This document shows, piece after piece, positions 43,141-52,236 of a stretch of 54,731 bases of DNA. Made by a program: the position numbers and the translations under genes. The DNA is from Oceanospirillaceae bacterium (GTDB lineage Bacteria > Pseudomonadota > Gammaproteobacteria > Pseudomonadales > Balneatricaceae): positions 1 to 54,731 of the forward strand of contig JABSRA010000024.1 in assembly GCA_013215445.1 (NCBI GenBank), read 5' to 3'. How positions within the stretch are numbered: position 1 is the first letter of the stretch; every line of letters begins with the position of its first letter. The notes beneath the pieces were generated by a model that worked only from the letters and a program-made list of their open reading frames with translations, was not told where the DNA came from and did not search any database.

Positions 43141-45249
43141 TTACCAGTTGGCCGGTTCACATAACTCAGGTCTAAGGCTTGCTTGCAAATTAGAAGTACA
43201 TTGCCAAGTAACGCTGTCTGCACTGATCACTGGAGTCCATTTTATGAACTTATCGCGCTTCCCTCCAAACGTCGTAATCACCTCTCCTAGATCTGCCACG
43301 AGATCTAAGTGGTATCCAGCTCTCGGCATGATTGAAGAGAGTATTTCATCGCGCAACGGTTGATTCGGAAACTGACTATTTTGCAAATAGGCGGCCGCTA
43401 CTTGGTCTTTAAGGCCTTGCGCCCCTAATAACGCAGGCCCCAAATTCACTTTAAAAATATAATCCTGATACGCGGGGATGGCGATAGCACTTAATAGTCC
43501 GAAGCTGGAGAAGGTCGCCATTGCTGGGGCCAGTAAGAAGAAATCCGCGGGGGTAGATTCAAAGCTCAATTCCAGCGCTATCGCCTCTTCAGTTGAGTCT
43601 AGTTGGAAACCCAGAGAGCCCCGCTCTGCTAGCGCTAGCTGTTTAGCGGAGGGCAGTGAAAATGTATCTATTTCAGTTCCGCTTAGATCCGCCAAAAATT
43701 GCATCGCCTCTAAATAACTATAATAAATTTTTCTCGGTGCATGTTCAATTGAGCCGGATATAGCTAAGGTACTGCCGCTAATATCTTGTCGCTGGGTCTC
43801 TTTATACCATTGACCCAAATTCACCTGTTGCTTGGCCAGCTGCCTATCTATCAATATTTGCGGCAAACTTGCCAATACCAAAAACTCTCCATCTAGCAGC
43901 CAGTATAAATGGCTACTTGAGGTATTGAGGAATTTATCTACCAGCGATGGTTGTTCAGATCCTATGGTCGGTCCAACAAGGTTGCTCAAGCCTGGAAATC
44001 TAAGATGATTTATTGTCACTCCCGCCACACTCTGGCTGGTAAACGTCACCTTAGGCTGTTTTTTCAGCGCGCTTAATAAGGTATTAAACTGTTGCAGGTC
44101 GCGGATTTTTATCAAACCGTATTCACCGACCTCATCTGAAACACCGACCAACTCTGCCCCTATCGCAGCGAATATCTCAGCAATTTCAAAGCCAAAAGTT
44201 TGACTGAATTTAGCTTTAATTAACTGGTATTTTGCATAGTTAGCAGTGTATTTATTAAGGCTTTCTTCTATCAGTGCAAACTGCTCTCTGGATGGAATCG
44301 CCATCAATACTGACCAGCTAGGCTCTCCGGCCGTAGTGATATCTAAAGTATTGGCATTGGTGGGAAGCACTGAGCGTATCAAGCCAGTCGTCGGTGCTTC
44401 TATTTGCAGTTTAACTCTACCCTTGTGATCTCTTACCCCCGCGCTAATGGCGATACTTTTAATCTCCTTTAGCGACAATACTTGCAGCGCTGAAAGATTA
44501 AATGAGCGCAGCATGCCCTGGTATAGAGGGTAGGCTAAGGTGTTATTCAACCATAGATACAATCCTTGCCCAGAGCTATCCAGCTGTTGCTCATTAGCCA
44601 GCATTGGACTGTTATTATTAGCTATTAGTGACGCTAGTTGGTCATCTAAGTCGACGATCGCCGCCCCCCCTAAGCGCACCAATAACGTCAGTCGATCCTT
44701 TTCTTTATTCCAGCGATAAGGCACATTGCCGATACTGGCTTTGAGTAAGCCTCTGCCATCTTTTAAAGGTGCAGCGACACCCGTGATAATTCGCTGCCCT
44801 TGCAGCTTGGTAATCAACTGTTGCAAATCACTTTGCGAAGTGAATTTTATGCTCGCTGAAATTAGCAGTTCAGGCAGCGCCGCACCGGGTAAAACTGCCA
44901 GTTCAATCGGCCCATTAATTTGCGTAATAAATAATTTTAACCAAGGTCTGAGCTGTTTATCCGCGCTATCTAGCAGAGAGCCACTTGATTGTTGCAATTT
45001 TTTGATAGACTGAGTAAAACGAGGATTACCCAAGGCGTATTTAAAACTATCTTGCTTGTAGGAGAAGGTATTCCAAATTGAGGGAATTCTTGCATAAAAC
45101 AAAGTATTGTCAGGGAGATAGTCACGCAACCAAGGTTTTGCAGTAATCGAAGCAACACTAGTATCCGCTACGATATTAATCGTTTTTGCGCTGCTAATAC
45201 CCGCCATAAAGCAGCAGCTGATAGCCACTGCAGCCATATATTTATGCAT
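43141..45249 (-). CDS. Periplasmic DUF3352-like protein with C-terminal pilin module
   Basis: 702 residues. Signal peptide MHKYMAAVAISCCFMAGISSA. Residues about 40-565 resemble DUF3352-type proteins (LPDNTLFYARIPSIW; repeated beta-alpha units). At 570-600 lies a pilin-like N-terminal helix, FGLLSAIAIPAYQDYIFK, followed by GLKDQVAAAYLQNSQFP, matching the start and alpha1 of type IV pilins. The end has WQC684 and C697, like the pilin disulfide loop. The prepilin cleavage site (Gly-Phe-Thr-Leu-Ile-Glu) is absent, so the helix cannot be processed normally. AAAGGA precedes the ATG. It ends with tandem TAA codons. Confidence 0.78.
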   Translation of the reverse strand: MHKYMAAVAISCCFMAGISSAKTINIVADTSVASITAKPWLRDYLPDNTLFYARIPSIWNTFSYKQDSFKYALGNPRFTQSIKKLQQSSGSLLDSADKQLRPWLKLFITQINGPIELAVLPGAALPELLISASIKFTSQSDLQQLITKLQGQRIITGVAAPLKDGRGLLKASIGNVPYRWNKEKDRLTLLVRLGGAAIVDLDDQLASLIANNNSPMLANEQQLDSSGQGLYLWLNNTLAYPLYQGMLRSFNLSALQVLSLKEIKSIAISAGVRDHKGRVKLQIEAPTTGLIRSVLPTNANTLDITTAGEPSWSVLMAIPSREQFALIEESLNKYTANYAKYQLIKAKFSQTFGFEIAEIFAAIGAELVGVSDEVGEYGLIKIRDLQQFNTLLSALKKQPKVTFTSQSVAGVTINHLRFPGLSNLVGPTIGSEQPSLVDKFLNTSSSHLYWLLDGEFLVLASLPQILIDRQLAKQQVNLGQWYKETQRQDISGSTLAISGSIEHAPRKIYYSYLEAMQFLADLSGTEIDTFSLPSAKQLALAERGSLGFQLDSTEEAIALELSFESTPADFFLLAPAMATFSSFGLLSAIAIPAYQDYIFKVNLGPALLGAQGLKDQVAAAYLQNSQFPNQPLRDEILSSIMPRAGYHLDLVADLGEVITTFGGKRDKFIKWTPVISADSVTWQCTSNLQASLRPELCEPANW

Positions 45250-45486
45250 AATAGTCCTTTATGATTTTATTAATCAACATCCAGAGCAAGCTGTTTAGCC
45301 CCCTCAGATATTCCCGGTGAGTAGAGCCATGAAGAGTAGCATACTGATTACCCCCGAGCTCTACCGCTAAAAAGGCGCAGTGGATGCCATACCCGTTTCC
45401 CGCGTTCTGCTAAAAACCCACATATCCTCCAATCGCCCCTTAAGCTGATCTCGTGATGATAGAACTCATGCCTCACTGTTCGAGGT

Positions 45487-46386
45487 CTAAACCGAGGCAG
45501 CTTTTCTTTTAAACCAGATCCGCTTACCCTCAAACGCTACTGTCAGTGTGGCTAACACGATAAACAACGAGGATAGGTAGAAGTTCCATTCGGGGATAAT
45601 CTGAAAAAATGCGAAATCAAGCACGGCCGCAAAACCCAGCATCAAATATTCGAACGTGGCCAATTTAGAAGCCTCTGCAAATTGAAAGCTCAACGTCATC
45701 AGTATGTGGGCAATGCCCCCCGTTACCCCAGAGGCGATCAAGAGTAATAACTGCTGGGGGTTTGGCTCGACCCAACCCAGTGGCAACGTCATCAAACCGG
45801 CAAAGGCACAGGTGAGTGCAAAATAGAACGCGATTGCTCCCGCGTGTTCTGTTTGCGCTAAGCGGCGGATTTGAATTTTAGCCACCGCGGTAAAAAATGC
45901 CATGGTTAAGCCTAAACCAACCCCCAGCAAATAATCATTACCCAAGGTTAGATGAGTCATCTGCGGTAATATTAGTACCAGCATGCCAGAAAAACCAAAC
46001 ACCACCCCAAACCAGCGGGCCCGTGAAACAGTTTCTGCCAGGAAAATACGGGCCATGATAACGGTAAAAATCGGCGCTAAAAAGCCGATAATGGTAGCAT
46101 CGGCCATCGGTAAATATTTTAACGAGGCAAAGGAGGCAAACATAGCGAGGCAGCCAAATAGACAGCGCATTAAGTGCCCCACAGGCCTGTTAGTCTTTAG
46201 ACCTGAGGGAAATTCGCCACTCATCATTAAAAAAGCCACCAGCGGCAGCAGGGCTATTGCACTGCGATAAAAGACAATTTGGCCCACTGGAATGTCGTCG
46301 GCCAGCATTTTGATACACAATACCATGATCGCAAAAAACAGCGTCGCTCCAATACGTAAAATAATACCTTTTAAATCTGCGTTCAT
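45487..46386 (-). CDS. EamA/DMT family transporter
   Basis: 299 residues with about ten membrane helices in two EamA repeats (about 5-140 and 150-290), such as GQIVFYRSAIALLPLVAF and a GVTGGIAHILMTLSFQFAEA segment. It is an inner-membrane drug/metabolite-type permease with unknown substrate, transcribed alone. Confidence 0.9.
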   Translation of the reverse strand: MNADLKGIILRIGATLFFAIMVLCIKMLADDIPVGQIVFYRSAIALLPLVAFLMMSGEFPSGLKTNRPVGHLMRCLFGCLAMFASFASLKYLPMADATIIGFLAPIFTVIMARIFLAETVSRARWFGVVFGFSGMLVLILPQMTHLTLGNDYLLGVGLGLTMAFFTAVAKIQIRRLAQTEHAGAIAFYFALTCAFAGLMTLPLGWVEPNPQQLLLLIASGVTGGIAHILMTLSFQFAEASKLATFEYLMLGFAAVLDFAFFQIIPEWNFYLSSLFIVLATLTVAFEGKRIWFKRKAASV

Positions 46387-46608
46387 AATCTGTCCATAAT
46401 AGTAATATCGGTCAATGTGCTGAGTATTTTAAAGCAATACTAGAGAACTTATTGAGCCAGAGACGCTCAATATTGGTGTTGCAAAACAAAGTATAAGATT
46501 CGCGCTAGCTAAGAACATTGATCTAAAACATAAAACCCAAGCGGGTGAGGTAAAATAGGAAATAACCACAGAATCATAGCGCAAATCATAGCTAACCAAC
46601 AACCTTTA

Positions 46609-46630
46609 GTTATGATTATCATTCGCATTA
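46609..46630 (-). promoter_or_regulatory. Possible Fur box
   Basis: The minus strand reads AATGATAATCAT at 46623-46612, identical to the core of the Fur consensus; by eye 14 of 19 consensus positions match. It is about 230 bases upstream of the EamA gene, farther than typical, so the target is uncertain. Confidence 0.35.
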
Positions 46631-46771
46631 ATAACCAACCCTGTAGATAACCGTTTAAATTGATCCGATATTTTAATTGTTTACAGCCCACTAATTTTTA
46701 GTCGCCGTGCTAACGTTAAACCTACAATATGCTGCATATCCACTGCTGGCTAGGTAGATTATATTTTAAAA

Positions 46772-46789
46772 GGCCTCTTGTTTGAGGCC
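46772..46789 (-). terminator. Hairpin terminator
   Basis: GGCCTC and GAGGCC with a 6-base loop, followed by TTTT on the minus strand. It lies about 70 bases after the minus-strand gene scrap at 46861-46980 and may be its old terminator. Confidence 0.55.
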
Positions 46790-47010
46790 GGTTTATGTTT
46801 AAAAAAGTGCAGCCCCTTTTAACTGTAGGGTCATGTACATCCAATAAAAATTGAATTATGCTACTGTCTGCTTTTATCCACGATAGGAATTTGATGTTTG
46901 TATTTACACGCTTGGGCAATCAGCTTTAAGTAGCCATTGATATCACGGTTTTGCCATGCAGGCTTAATCGACTCGGCTAACTAATATTCTGCCCGGCAAC
47001 ACCCCAAAAA

Positions 47011-47041
47011 ATCAGAGTTTTGCTCTGATGTTTTTATTTTT
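47011..47041. terminator. Bidirectional Rho-independent terminator
   Basis: ATCAGAG and CTCTGAT with loop TTTTG. T-runs lie on both sides (TTTTTATTTTTT on plus, TTTTTT on minus). It probably ends the multicopper oxidase transcript, 280 bases after its stop. Confidence 0.8.
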
Positions 47042-47318
47042 TACTTTGAGACCATGTATAAGTACGCCGATTTTTTAGTGGCAGCTAAGGAAGTAGCGAA
47101 TAAGTCCCCAGATGTTCCCTGTGCTTTTGTTATAACGTAAGTCTAAGCGGTCAAATCCGCGGAAGAATGCGAAGTGAATGGCGACGTTTTGACAAAATAA
47201 ATATAGATGAAACAAGATTTCATCTCTGCTGGCCGCTTAGTGATCTACCCTGCGGGGCATACAGGATAGTTTCTGCGACAGGCACTCTAATTTCTCAGAA
47301 TATCTTATTTTTCACACT

Positions 47319-48809
47319 TCACTCAATAACGTCAAAAACGGTCATCATTCCCAGTGCCGCGTGTTCTAACATGTGGCAATGCATTACCCAAGAGCCCACA
47401 TCAAGTGGTACAACTCCAATTTCAATTGAACTGTTGTAATCGAGTAGGGCGGTATCTCGAAAATAAGGTTCATTCACTTTTACGCCATTACGGCTCAATA
47501 CTTTATAGAACACCCCGTGCATGTGGATAGGGTGATATAGGCCGGTGCCGTTGGTAAACCTTAGATGATAAAACTCGCCTTTTTTGAGCGTTGTCACTTC
47601 ATGCTCTCCGTAGGTTTTGCCATTAATCACATAACTTGTGAGAGGATTATCGGTCCATAAAAAATTAAAATTAATGCGGCTATCAAATTCAAAGGAAAAG
47701 TCTATGGGCGTATTATGGGCGTTATCCCAATCGGGCAACTTATCGTGAGAGGGTACTGGGAAGTCTTTTTGTATATTCACTTTTCCAAGTACTTTTATGG
47801 TTGCAAGTGTTTGCACTCCATTGGGAACATCACCGCTCGCTTCACGATGTGAAAATAGGTTGTTCACTTTAATTAAAGTTTCTGCATTGGCAGAATTTAA
47901 AGAAGCTGGAATGGTGAGATCCACATCTATTCGATTACCCGGTGTGATATCAAAAGTAGCAACGTTTTGGGCTTGTGCACTTATATTTCCATCCACTGCA
48001 AAAATACTTGTTTTAGCAGGTCCAAAATCTAATTTGTAGTTACGCGCATTAGACACGTTAATGATGCGCAAACGAATACGCTCACCTGTCTTTGCTTGGT
48101 AACTTGGAAGTTCTTTGCCATTGATAGACAACAAATTCCCCAAGCGCCCGCCGGCATCTAAGTCACCTATTGCAAAACTATCATCGATGGCGCCATCGGA
48201 GTCGAGCAACCAATCATCCAAAACCCACACCCATTCTTGGTCATATTGTTGACCTTGCACTTGGTTATGTTCGGGGTCTTCCACAATTAATATGCCGTAC
48301 AATCCTCTCTCTAGTTGTTCATGAGTTCTTGAATGGGGATGGAACCAATAAGTACCACTGTCTACTGCTTGAAACTCGTAGGTAAACGATTCTCCTGGCT
48401 CTACTGGGGCTTGAGTAAGGTTAGGGACGCCATCCATATTGTTTGGCACTCTTATGCCATGCCAATGGATGGTGGAAGACTCGGGCAAATTATTTTGAAA
48501 AAGCACCTTTACCCTGTCGCCTTTATTAACTCTTAAAATTGGCCCAGGAATTTGCTCATTGTAAGCCCAAACCGAAATTGGCTTGCCACTACCAATGGAT
48601 AACTGGGTAACTGCAGCGGTCAATGAAAATGTTTTTGTCTGGCCAGTGCTTGTGCTTGATCCTAAAAAAGACTCATAACCCGTCACCAATTCATGATGGC
48701 CAGGAGCAGAATTTGCTGATAAAGGTATGGCAACAACCATGAAAAGAACCAGTAATGATTTAAGGTTTAGACGATTAAAACAGGTCACTTTGTTTTTCTC
48801 TTTTAACAT
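47319..48809 (-). CDS. Multicopper oxidase
   Basis: 496 residues with a signal peptide (LLVLFMVVAIPLSANSA) after a long charged start. All four copper motifs are present: TIHWHGIRVPNNMDG, TYWFHPHSRTHEQ, HPIHMHG, and WVMHCHMLEHAALGMM, the last with type 1 ligands His, Cys, His and Met. It is a three-domain periplasmic oxidase of the laccase/CueO-like class. There is no Met-rich insert, so Cu(I) oxidation is less certain than phenol or metal oxidation. No convincing SD is seen at the ATG. Confidence 0.93.
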   Translation of the reverse strand: MLKEKNKVTCFNRLNLKSLLVLFMVVAIPLSANSAPGHHELVTGYESFLGSSTSTGQTKTFSLTAAVTQLSIGSGKPISVWAYNEQIPGPILRVNKGDRVKVLFQNNLPESSTIHWHGIRVPNNMDGVPNLTQAPVEPGESFTYEFQAVDSGTYWFHPHSRTHEQLERGLYGILIVEDPEHNQVQGQQYDQEWVWVLDDWLLDSDGAIDDSFAIGDLDAGGRLGNLLSINGKELPSYQAKTGERIRLRIINVSNARNYKLDFGPAKTSIFAVDGNISAQAQNVATFDITPGNRIDVDLTIPASLNSANAETLIKVNNLFSHREASGDVPNGVQTLATIKVLGKVNIQKDFPVPSHDKLPDWDNAHNTPIDFSFEFDSRINFNFLWTDNPLTSYVINGKTYGEHEVTTLKKGEFYHLRFTNGTGLYHPIHMHGVFYKVLSRNGVKVNEPYFRDTALLDYNSSIEIGVVPLDVGSWVMHCHMLEHAALGMMTVFDVIE

Positions 48810-49117
48810 TAACTGAGGGATTATTAGTATTCTTATAAAATTGTATATTTTATTAAAACATCACTACTAACTAAACAATAGAATTTATTGAATGGGTGCT
48901 GGCATATCACTTCCAGCCGAATATTTTACGCCCATCTACAAATACACTATTTAAAGTCAGTGTTAGTGGAGGAACTTGTGCAAATTTGGGCTGTGAGCTT
49001 TGTCCATCCTCTATTCACCATTAACTCAACATTATACTTTTATGGCTCTTATGTTCTACACTTAGTTTGATCGATCGATCTGTATTTTAACCTTGTGCAA
49101 AGAACTGCCTGCAAGAA
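48810..49117. other. Intergenic, nothing recognised
   Basis: About 300 AT-rich bases upstream of the multicopper oxidase. Short open frames here have no start signals or recognisable content. Confidence 0.35.
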
Positions 49118-49414
49118 TCATCTGCAACCATCATTGCTAAGCACTTCTCGAAATATAAGACGGTAGAATCTGCTTAGAATACTGTACATAATCGGCATTT
49201 TAAAACCCGCCAGCGGATTATTATCGACTGCCCAACGTCCATTAATGCCCAACAATCGGGGCCGCACTGTACCTAAAACGAGGGGCACATTAACTGCGCT
49301 ATTTCGCCAGTTTTCCCCTGCCCTACCATCTTTCGCGACAGCCTCCAAGCTGCGGGCAGTTAACTCTCTGATGATTTTGGCTCCGCCTAATTCATCTCTA
49401 TTAAACACCTGCAA
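49118..49414 (-). other. Doubtful ORF or gene remnant after dinB
   Basis: A 98-codon frame beginning with TTG, 12 bases after the dinB stop, with no clear SD. The content is partly protein-like (VLGTVRPRLLGINGRWAVDN; MPIMYSILSRFYRLIFREVL). I do not recognise it. It may be a decayed C-terminus. Confidence 0.3.
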
Positions 49415-49426
49415 CTTAAGCTTTGG

Positions 49427-50482
49427 TTAAATAGGTAATATTAACTGTTGGTAATTACGGTCAGAGATTTTCATCAAGCGATAACCTAAACCAATTAATC
49501 GCACCGGCTTAGCGCCTCTTTGATAAGCCTGCACTAACATGTCTTTAAACAGGGACTGTTGGCTAATGCTCGCCTGCTGCTCTACCGTCGTTTGGGTAAA
49601 ATCACAAAATTTTAATTTAACGAATAGCCCACTCACGGTGCGCGGCTGTTTAAGATTCTGATAGCGCCGGTGTAGCTCTTGTTGCAACATTGAAATCTGC
49701 TCAAGACATGAGTGACAACTATCAATATCAATCGCAAAGGTATGTTCCACACTCACCGACTTAGTATCGCGTTGATTAGAGACCACCCGGTCATCAATCC
49801 CCTGGCTTAACTGAAATATCCTCGCGCCAAACATCCCAAAATGCTGTTGCAAAAAATCATCGCCCTTGGCACGTACATGTTCACAAGTTTCAATACCTAA
49901 TAAGCGCATTTTTTCGGCGGTTTTTTTACCTACACCTGGAATTTTATTAACCGGCAAGTGCTCGACAAAACTCGCAATACCGTCTGGCGTGACTACTTTT
50001 AAGCCATTGGGTTTATTCCAATCACTGGCGATTTTAGCCAAAAACTTATTGGGAGCGACGCCCGCTGAAATAGTGATACCCACCTCTTTCTCGACCCGGT
50101 AGCGTAAATATTCGGCGATTCTAGTCGCACTGCCTCGATAGCGATCGACACGACTGACATCGAGAAAAGCTTCGTCTAGAGACAGCGGTTCTAATAATGG
50201 GGTAATTTCACGATAGATATCAAAAATTTGTTTTGAAGCATCTTTATACTTCTGCATATTGCCAGAGATAAGATGTAGCTGAGGACAGCGTTTTAACGCT
50301 AAAGCAGTCGCCATCGCGGAGTGAATACCAAACTCACGCGCAGGGTAATTGCAGGTAGAGATCACGCCTCGTCGATCGGAGCTTCCCCCAATGGCAATAG
50401 GGATATTAACCAGTGATGGATCATCACGCATTTCAACGGCGGCGTAAAAACAATCACAATCACAATGTATTATTTTACGCAT
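49427..50482 (-). CDS. dinB: DNA polymerase IV
   Basis: 351 residues, same length as E. coli Pol IV. Catalytic D8 and D103/E104 (SLDEAFLDV) are in place; the steric region CFYAAVE, the helix-hairpin-helix PGVGKKTAEKM and a little-finger domain follow. The C-terminal QQLILPI resembles the beta-clamp binding tail. The gene begins 12 bases after a LexA box, so it is part of the SOS response. Confidence 0.97.
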   Translation of the reverse strand: MRKIIHCDCDCFYAAVEMRDDPSLVNIPIAIGGSSDRRGVISTCNYPAREFGIHSAMATALALKRCPQLHLISGNMQKYKDASKQIFDIYREITPLLEPLSLDEAFLDVSRVDRYRGSATRIAEYLRYRVEKEVGITISAGVAPNKFLAKIASDWNKPNGLKVVTPDGIASFVEHLPVNKIPGVGKKTAEKMRLLGIETCEHVRAKGDDFLQQHFGMFGARIFQLSQGIDDRVVSNQRDTKSVSVEHTFAIDIDSCHSCLEQISMLQQELHRRYQNLKQPRTVSGLFVKLKFCDFTQTTVEQQASISQQSLFKDMLVQAYQRGAKPVRLIGLGYRLMKISDRNYQQLILPI

Positions 50483-50493
50483 TCACTTGCCTA

Positions 50494-50513
50494 TACTGGT
50501 TTTTTATACAGTA
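50494..50513. promoter_or_regulatory. LexA (SOS) box of dinB
   Basis: TACTGGTTTTTTATACAGTA fits the CTG-N10-CAG rule and matches the E. coli consensus outside the central bases; the symmetry extends to TATACTG...CAGTATA (50492-50515). Confidence 0.92.
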
Positions 50514-50661
50514 TAGTCAGTGAACATTTTGATAGCAATCAATTACACTTAAGCACACTCGAATATTGCCTACAATACTCACCTTAAACGCAAAAATTGT
50601 CCGGTGTCACCGATAATCACTCTTGAAAACTATCGATGCCACCTGACAAGGAAAACGGTAA

Positions 50662-50874
50662 TTATCTAGCTAATTTTTCAATGGTAAAGATATCGATTGC
50701 CGACTCATTGCTCACTTTTTTAGATCCAAACAGCTTCTTTAGAGAAGCTTGAGCGCTTTTAAACAGAGTCAGCAAATATTCGCTGCGAAGACGACTCGCT
50801 TCCAATCTATAATATTCAACATTGACAATTCCAGATTCAGTGCTGAAGATCTCTTGATGATTTTGCTTTGACAT
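50662..50874 (-). CDS. Small helical protein
   Basis: 70 residues with GGAG 8 bases before the ATG. The central helix YYRLEASRLRSEYLLTLFKS is amphipathic and basic, resembling small proteins of the RSP_7527/YjiS-like kind. Function unknown. It is divergent from the LysR gene. Confidence 0.65.
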   Translation of the reverse strand: MSKQNHQEIFSTESGIVNVEYYRLEASRLRSEYLLTLFKSAQASLKKLFGSKKVSNESAIDIFTIEKLAR

Positions 50875-51025
50875 AATATAACTCCAAGTTGCTCAGGAGT
50901 ATCTTTACAAGTAACTTGTAAAGTGTCCTGAATTAATATGAGAGTATTATAAAGCGCTGAAAGCAGTTGCACAAAATATCAATTTTCAGCACAATGATGA
51001 AAATAATTCATCAATGGTGGAAATC

Positions 51026-51949
51026 ATGCTACGCCTCCCCCCACTCAATACGCTGCGCAGTTTTGAAGCGGCAGCCCGCACTGGCAGCTTTGCTCATGCA
51101 GCCCAAGAGCTATCAGTGACAGCCTCTGCAGTCAGTCATCAAATAAAAGGGTTAGAGAATTATTTAGGCGTTACATTGTTCAAAAGAGTAAAGAGGCATG
51201 CTGAACTCACCGAGAATGGTGAAAAATACTTGGCATCAATTCAGGCGGCACTGAAAGATATTGCCGCGGCAACCGAGCAGTTAAAAACCCAATCTGAAAC
51301 GCATACCATTACCATAAGTATGACCCCGCATTTTCTAACCCGCTGGATGATGCCCAGATTAGGACGGTTTCAAGCACTCTACCCCGACATAGAGCTACAA
51401 ATAAACGCGTCTATGGGGTTGATAGATTTTGATAAAAGCAGTACCGACATGGCCATTTATTTTGGCAATGGTGATTGGCCCGAGGTGCAGGTGCATTTTT
51501 TAAGGGATATCTATTTAGTGCCAATCTGCAGCCCCTTAATTATCACCGATAAAAAGCCGCTATCAGGACCTGAGCACATTCGCTTTCACCCGCTGATTCA
51601 TGTCACCAAGCGTCTTTCAGAGTGGAGTCAGTGGCTAGCATTAGCAGGTATTAAGTTTCGTGAGCGCAAACATGGACTACAACTATCCAACAGTATGTTA
51701 ACCAATGCCGCGGCCGCTGAGCGTCTTGGTATTGCCTTGGGAGATCCAGCGCTACTCGGGCCGGAACTGGAATCAGGCAAGCTGATTATCCCCTTTGACT
51801 TACCCCTGAACATCCACCGTTCTTTTTACTTGGTCTACCAAAAAGACCGTTCATTAAGTTATGGTATGAAAGTTTTTAAACAGTGGGTAATCAAAGAAAT
51901 GGAAGATGTACAAACAGCTAAGACAATTAGAGAAACGCAAAGCAACTAG
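51026..51949 (+). CDS. LysR family regulator (GcvA-like)
   Basis: 307 residues. The N-terminus MLRLPPLNTLRSFEAAARTG and helix-turn-helix AAQELSVTASAVSHQIKGLE are typical of the GcvA subgroup. GGTGGA lies 5 bases before the ATG at 51026; an in-frame ATG at 51014 is less likely. The 3' end of this gene is duplicated immediately downstream. Confidence 0.9.
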   Translation: MLRLPPLNTLRSFEAAARTGSFAHAAQELSVTASAVSHQIKGLENYLGVTLFKRVKRHAELTENGEKYLASIQAALKDIAAATEQLKTQSETHTITISMTPHFLTRWMMPRLGRFQALYPDIELQINASMGLIDFDKSSTDMAIYFGNGDWPEVQVHFLRDIYLVPICSPLIITDKKPLSGPEHIRFHPLIHVTKRLSEWSQWLALAGIKFRERKHGLQLSNSMLTNAAAAERLGIALGDPALLGPELESGKLIIPFDLPLNIHRSFYLVYQKDRSLSYGMKVFKQWVIKEMEDVQTAKTIRETQSN

Positions 51950-51952
51950 CTT

Positions 51953-52162
51953 GATACAGCACTTGAATCAGGCAAGCTGACTCACCCCTTTGACTCATCC
52001 CTTTAACTTACCCCTGAACATCCACCGTTCATTTTACTTGGTCTACCAAAAAGACCGTTCATTGAGCTATGCCATCAAGGTTTTTAAACAGTGGCTAATC
52101 AAAGAAATGGGAGATGTACAAACAGCTGTGACAATGAGAGAAGCGCAAATCAACTAGCTTGA
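51953..52162 (+). repeat. Diverged tandem copy of the LysR gene 3' end
   Basis: Matches about 51741-51955. An open stretch encodes PLNIHRSFYLVYQKDRSLSY and ends at a stop in the same relative place (REAQIN against RETQSN). The copy lacks 15 bases near its start and has a 13-base internal duplication (CCCTTTGACTCAT then CCCTTTAACTTAC) that shifts the frame. The differences from the parent show it is not recent. Probably a collapsed LysR paralogue. Confidence 0.85.
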
Positions 52163-52236
52163 TCTGCCATTATGGTTAAACAGCAAATGCTGTACCTTAA
52201 TAGTCAGCTAAGCCGAATATTGTCATTCGCAGCGGC

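Larger units (their letters stand above)
46387..47318. other. 930-base region with terminators and a gene scrap
   Basis: No intact gene. It contains a Fur-like box (46612-46623), two hairpin terminators (46772-46789 and 47011-47041) and, between the terminators, a 39-codon frame on the minus strand (46980-46861). That frame looks protein-coding (KPAWQNRDINGYLKLIAQAC) but has no start. Together this suggests a deleted gene. Confidence 0.4.

Noticed and set aside
46509..46691. 60-codon hydrophobic frame on the minus strand overlapping the Fur-like box
   Set aside because: No SD, and its composition reflects AT-rich non-coding DNA; not convincing as a small membrane protein.
47167..47439. 90-codon plus-strand frame
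   Set aside because: It overlaps the antisense 3' end of the multicopper oxidase gene and has no SD or protein-like pattern.
49118..49414. 98-codon frame after dinB as a real gene
   Set aside because: TTG start, no SD, no recognised family; listed only as a doubtful remnant.
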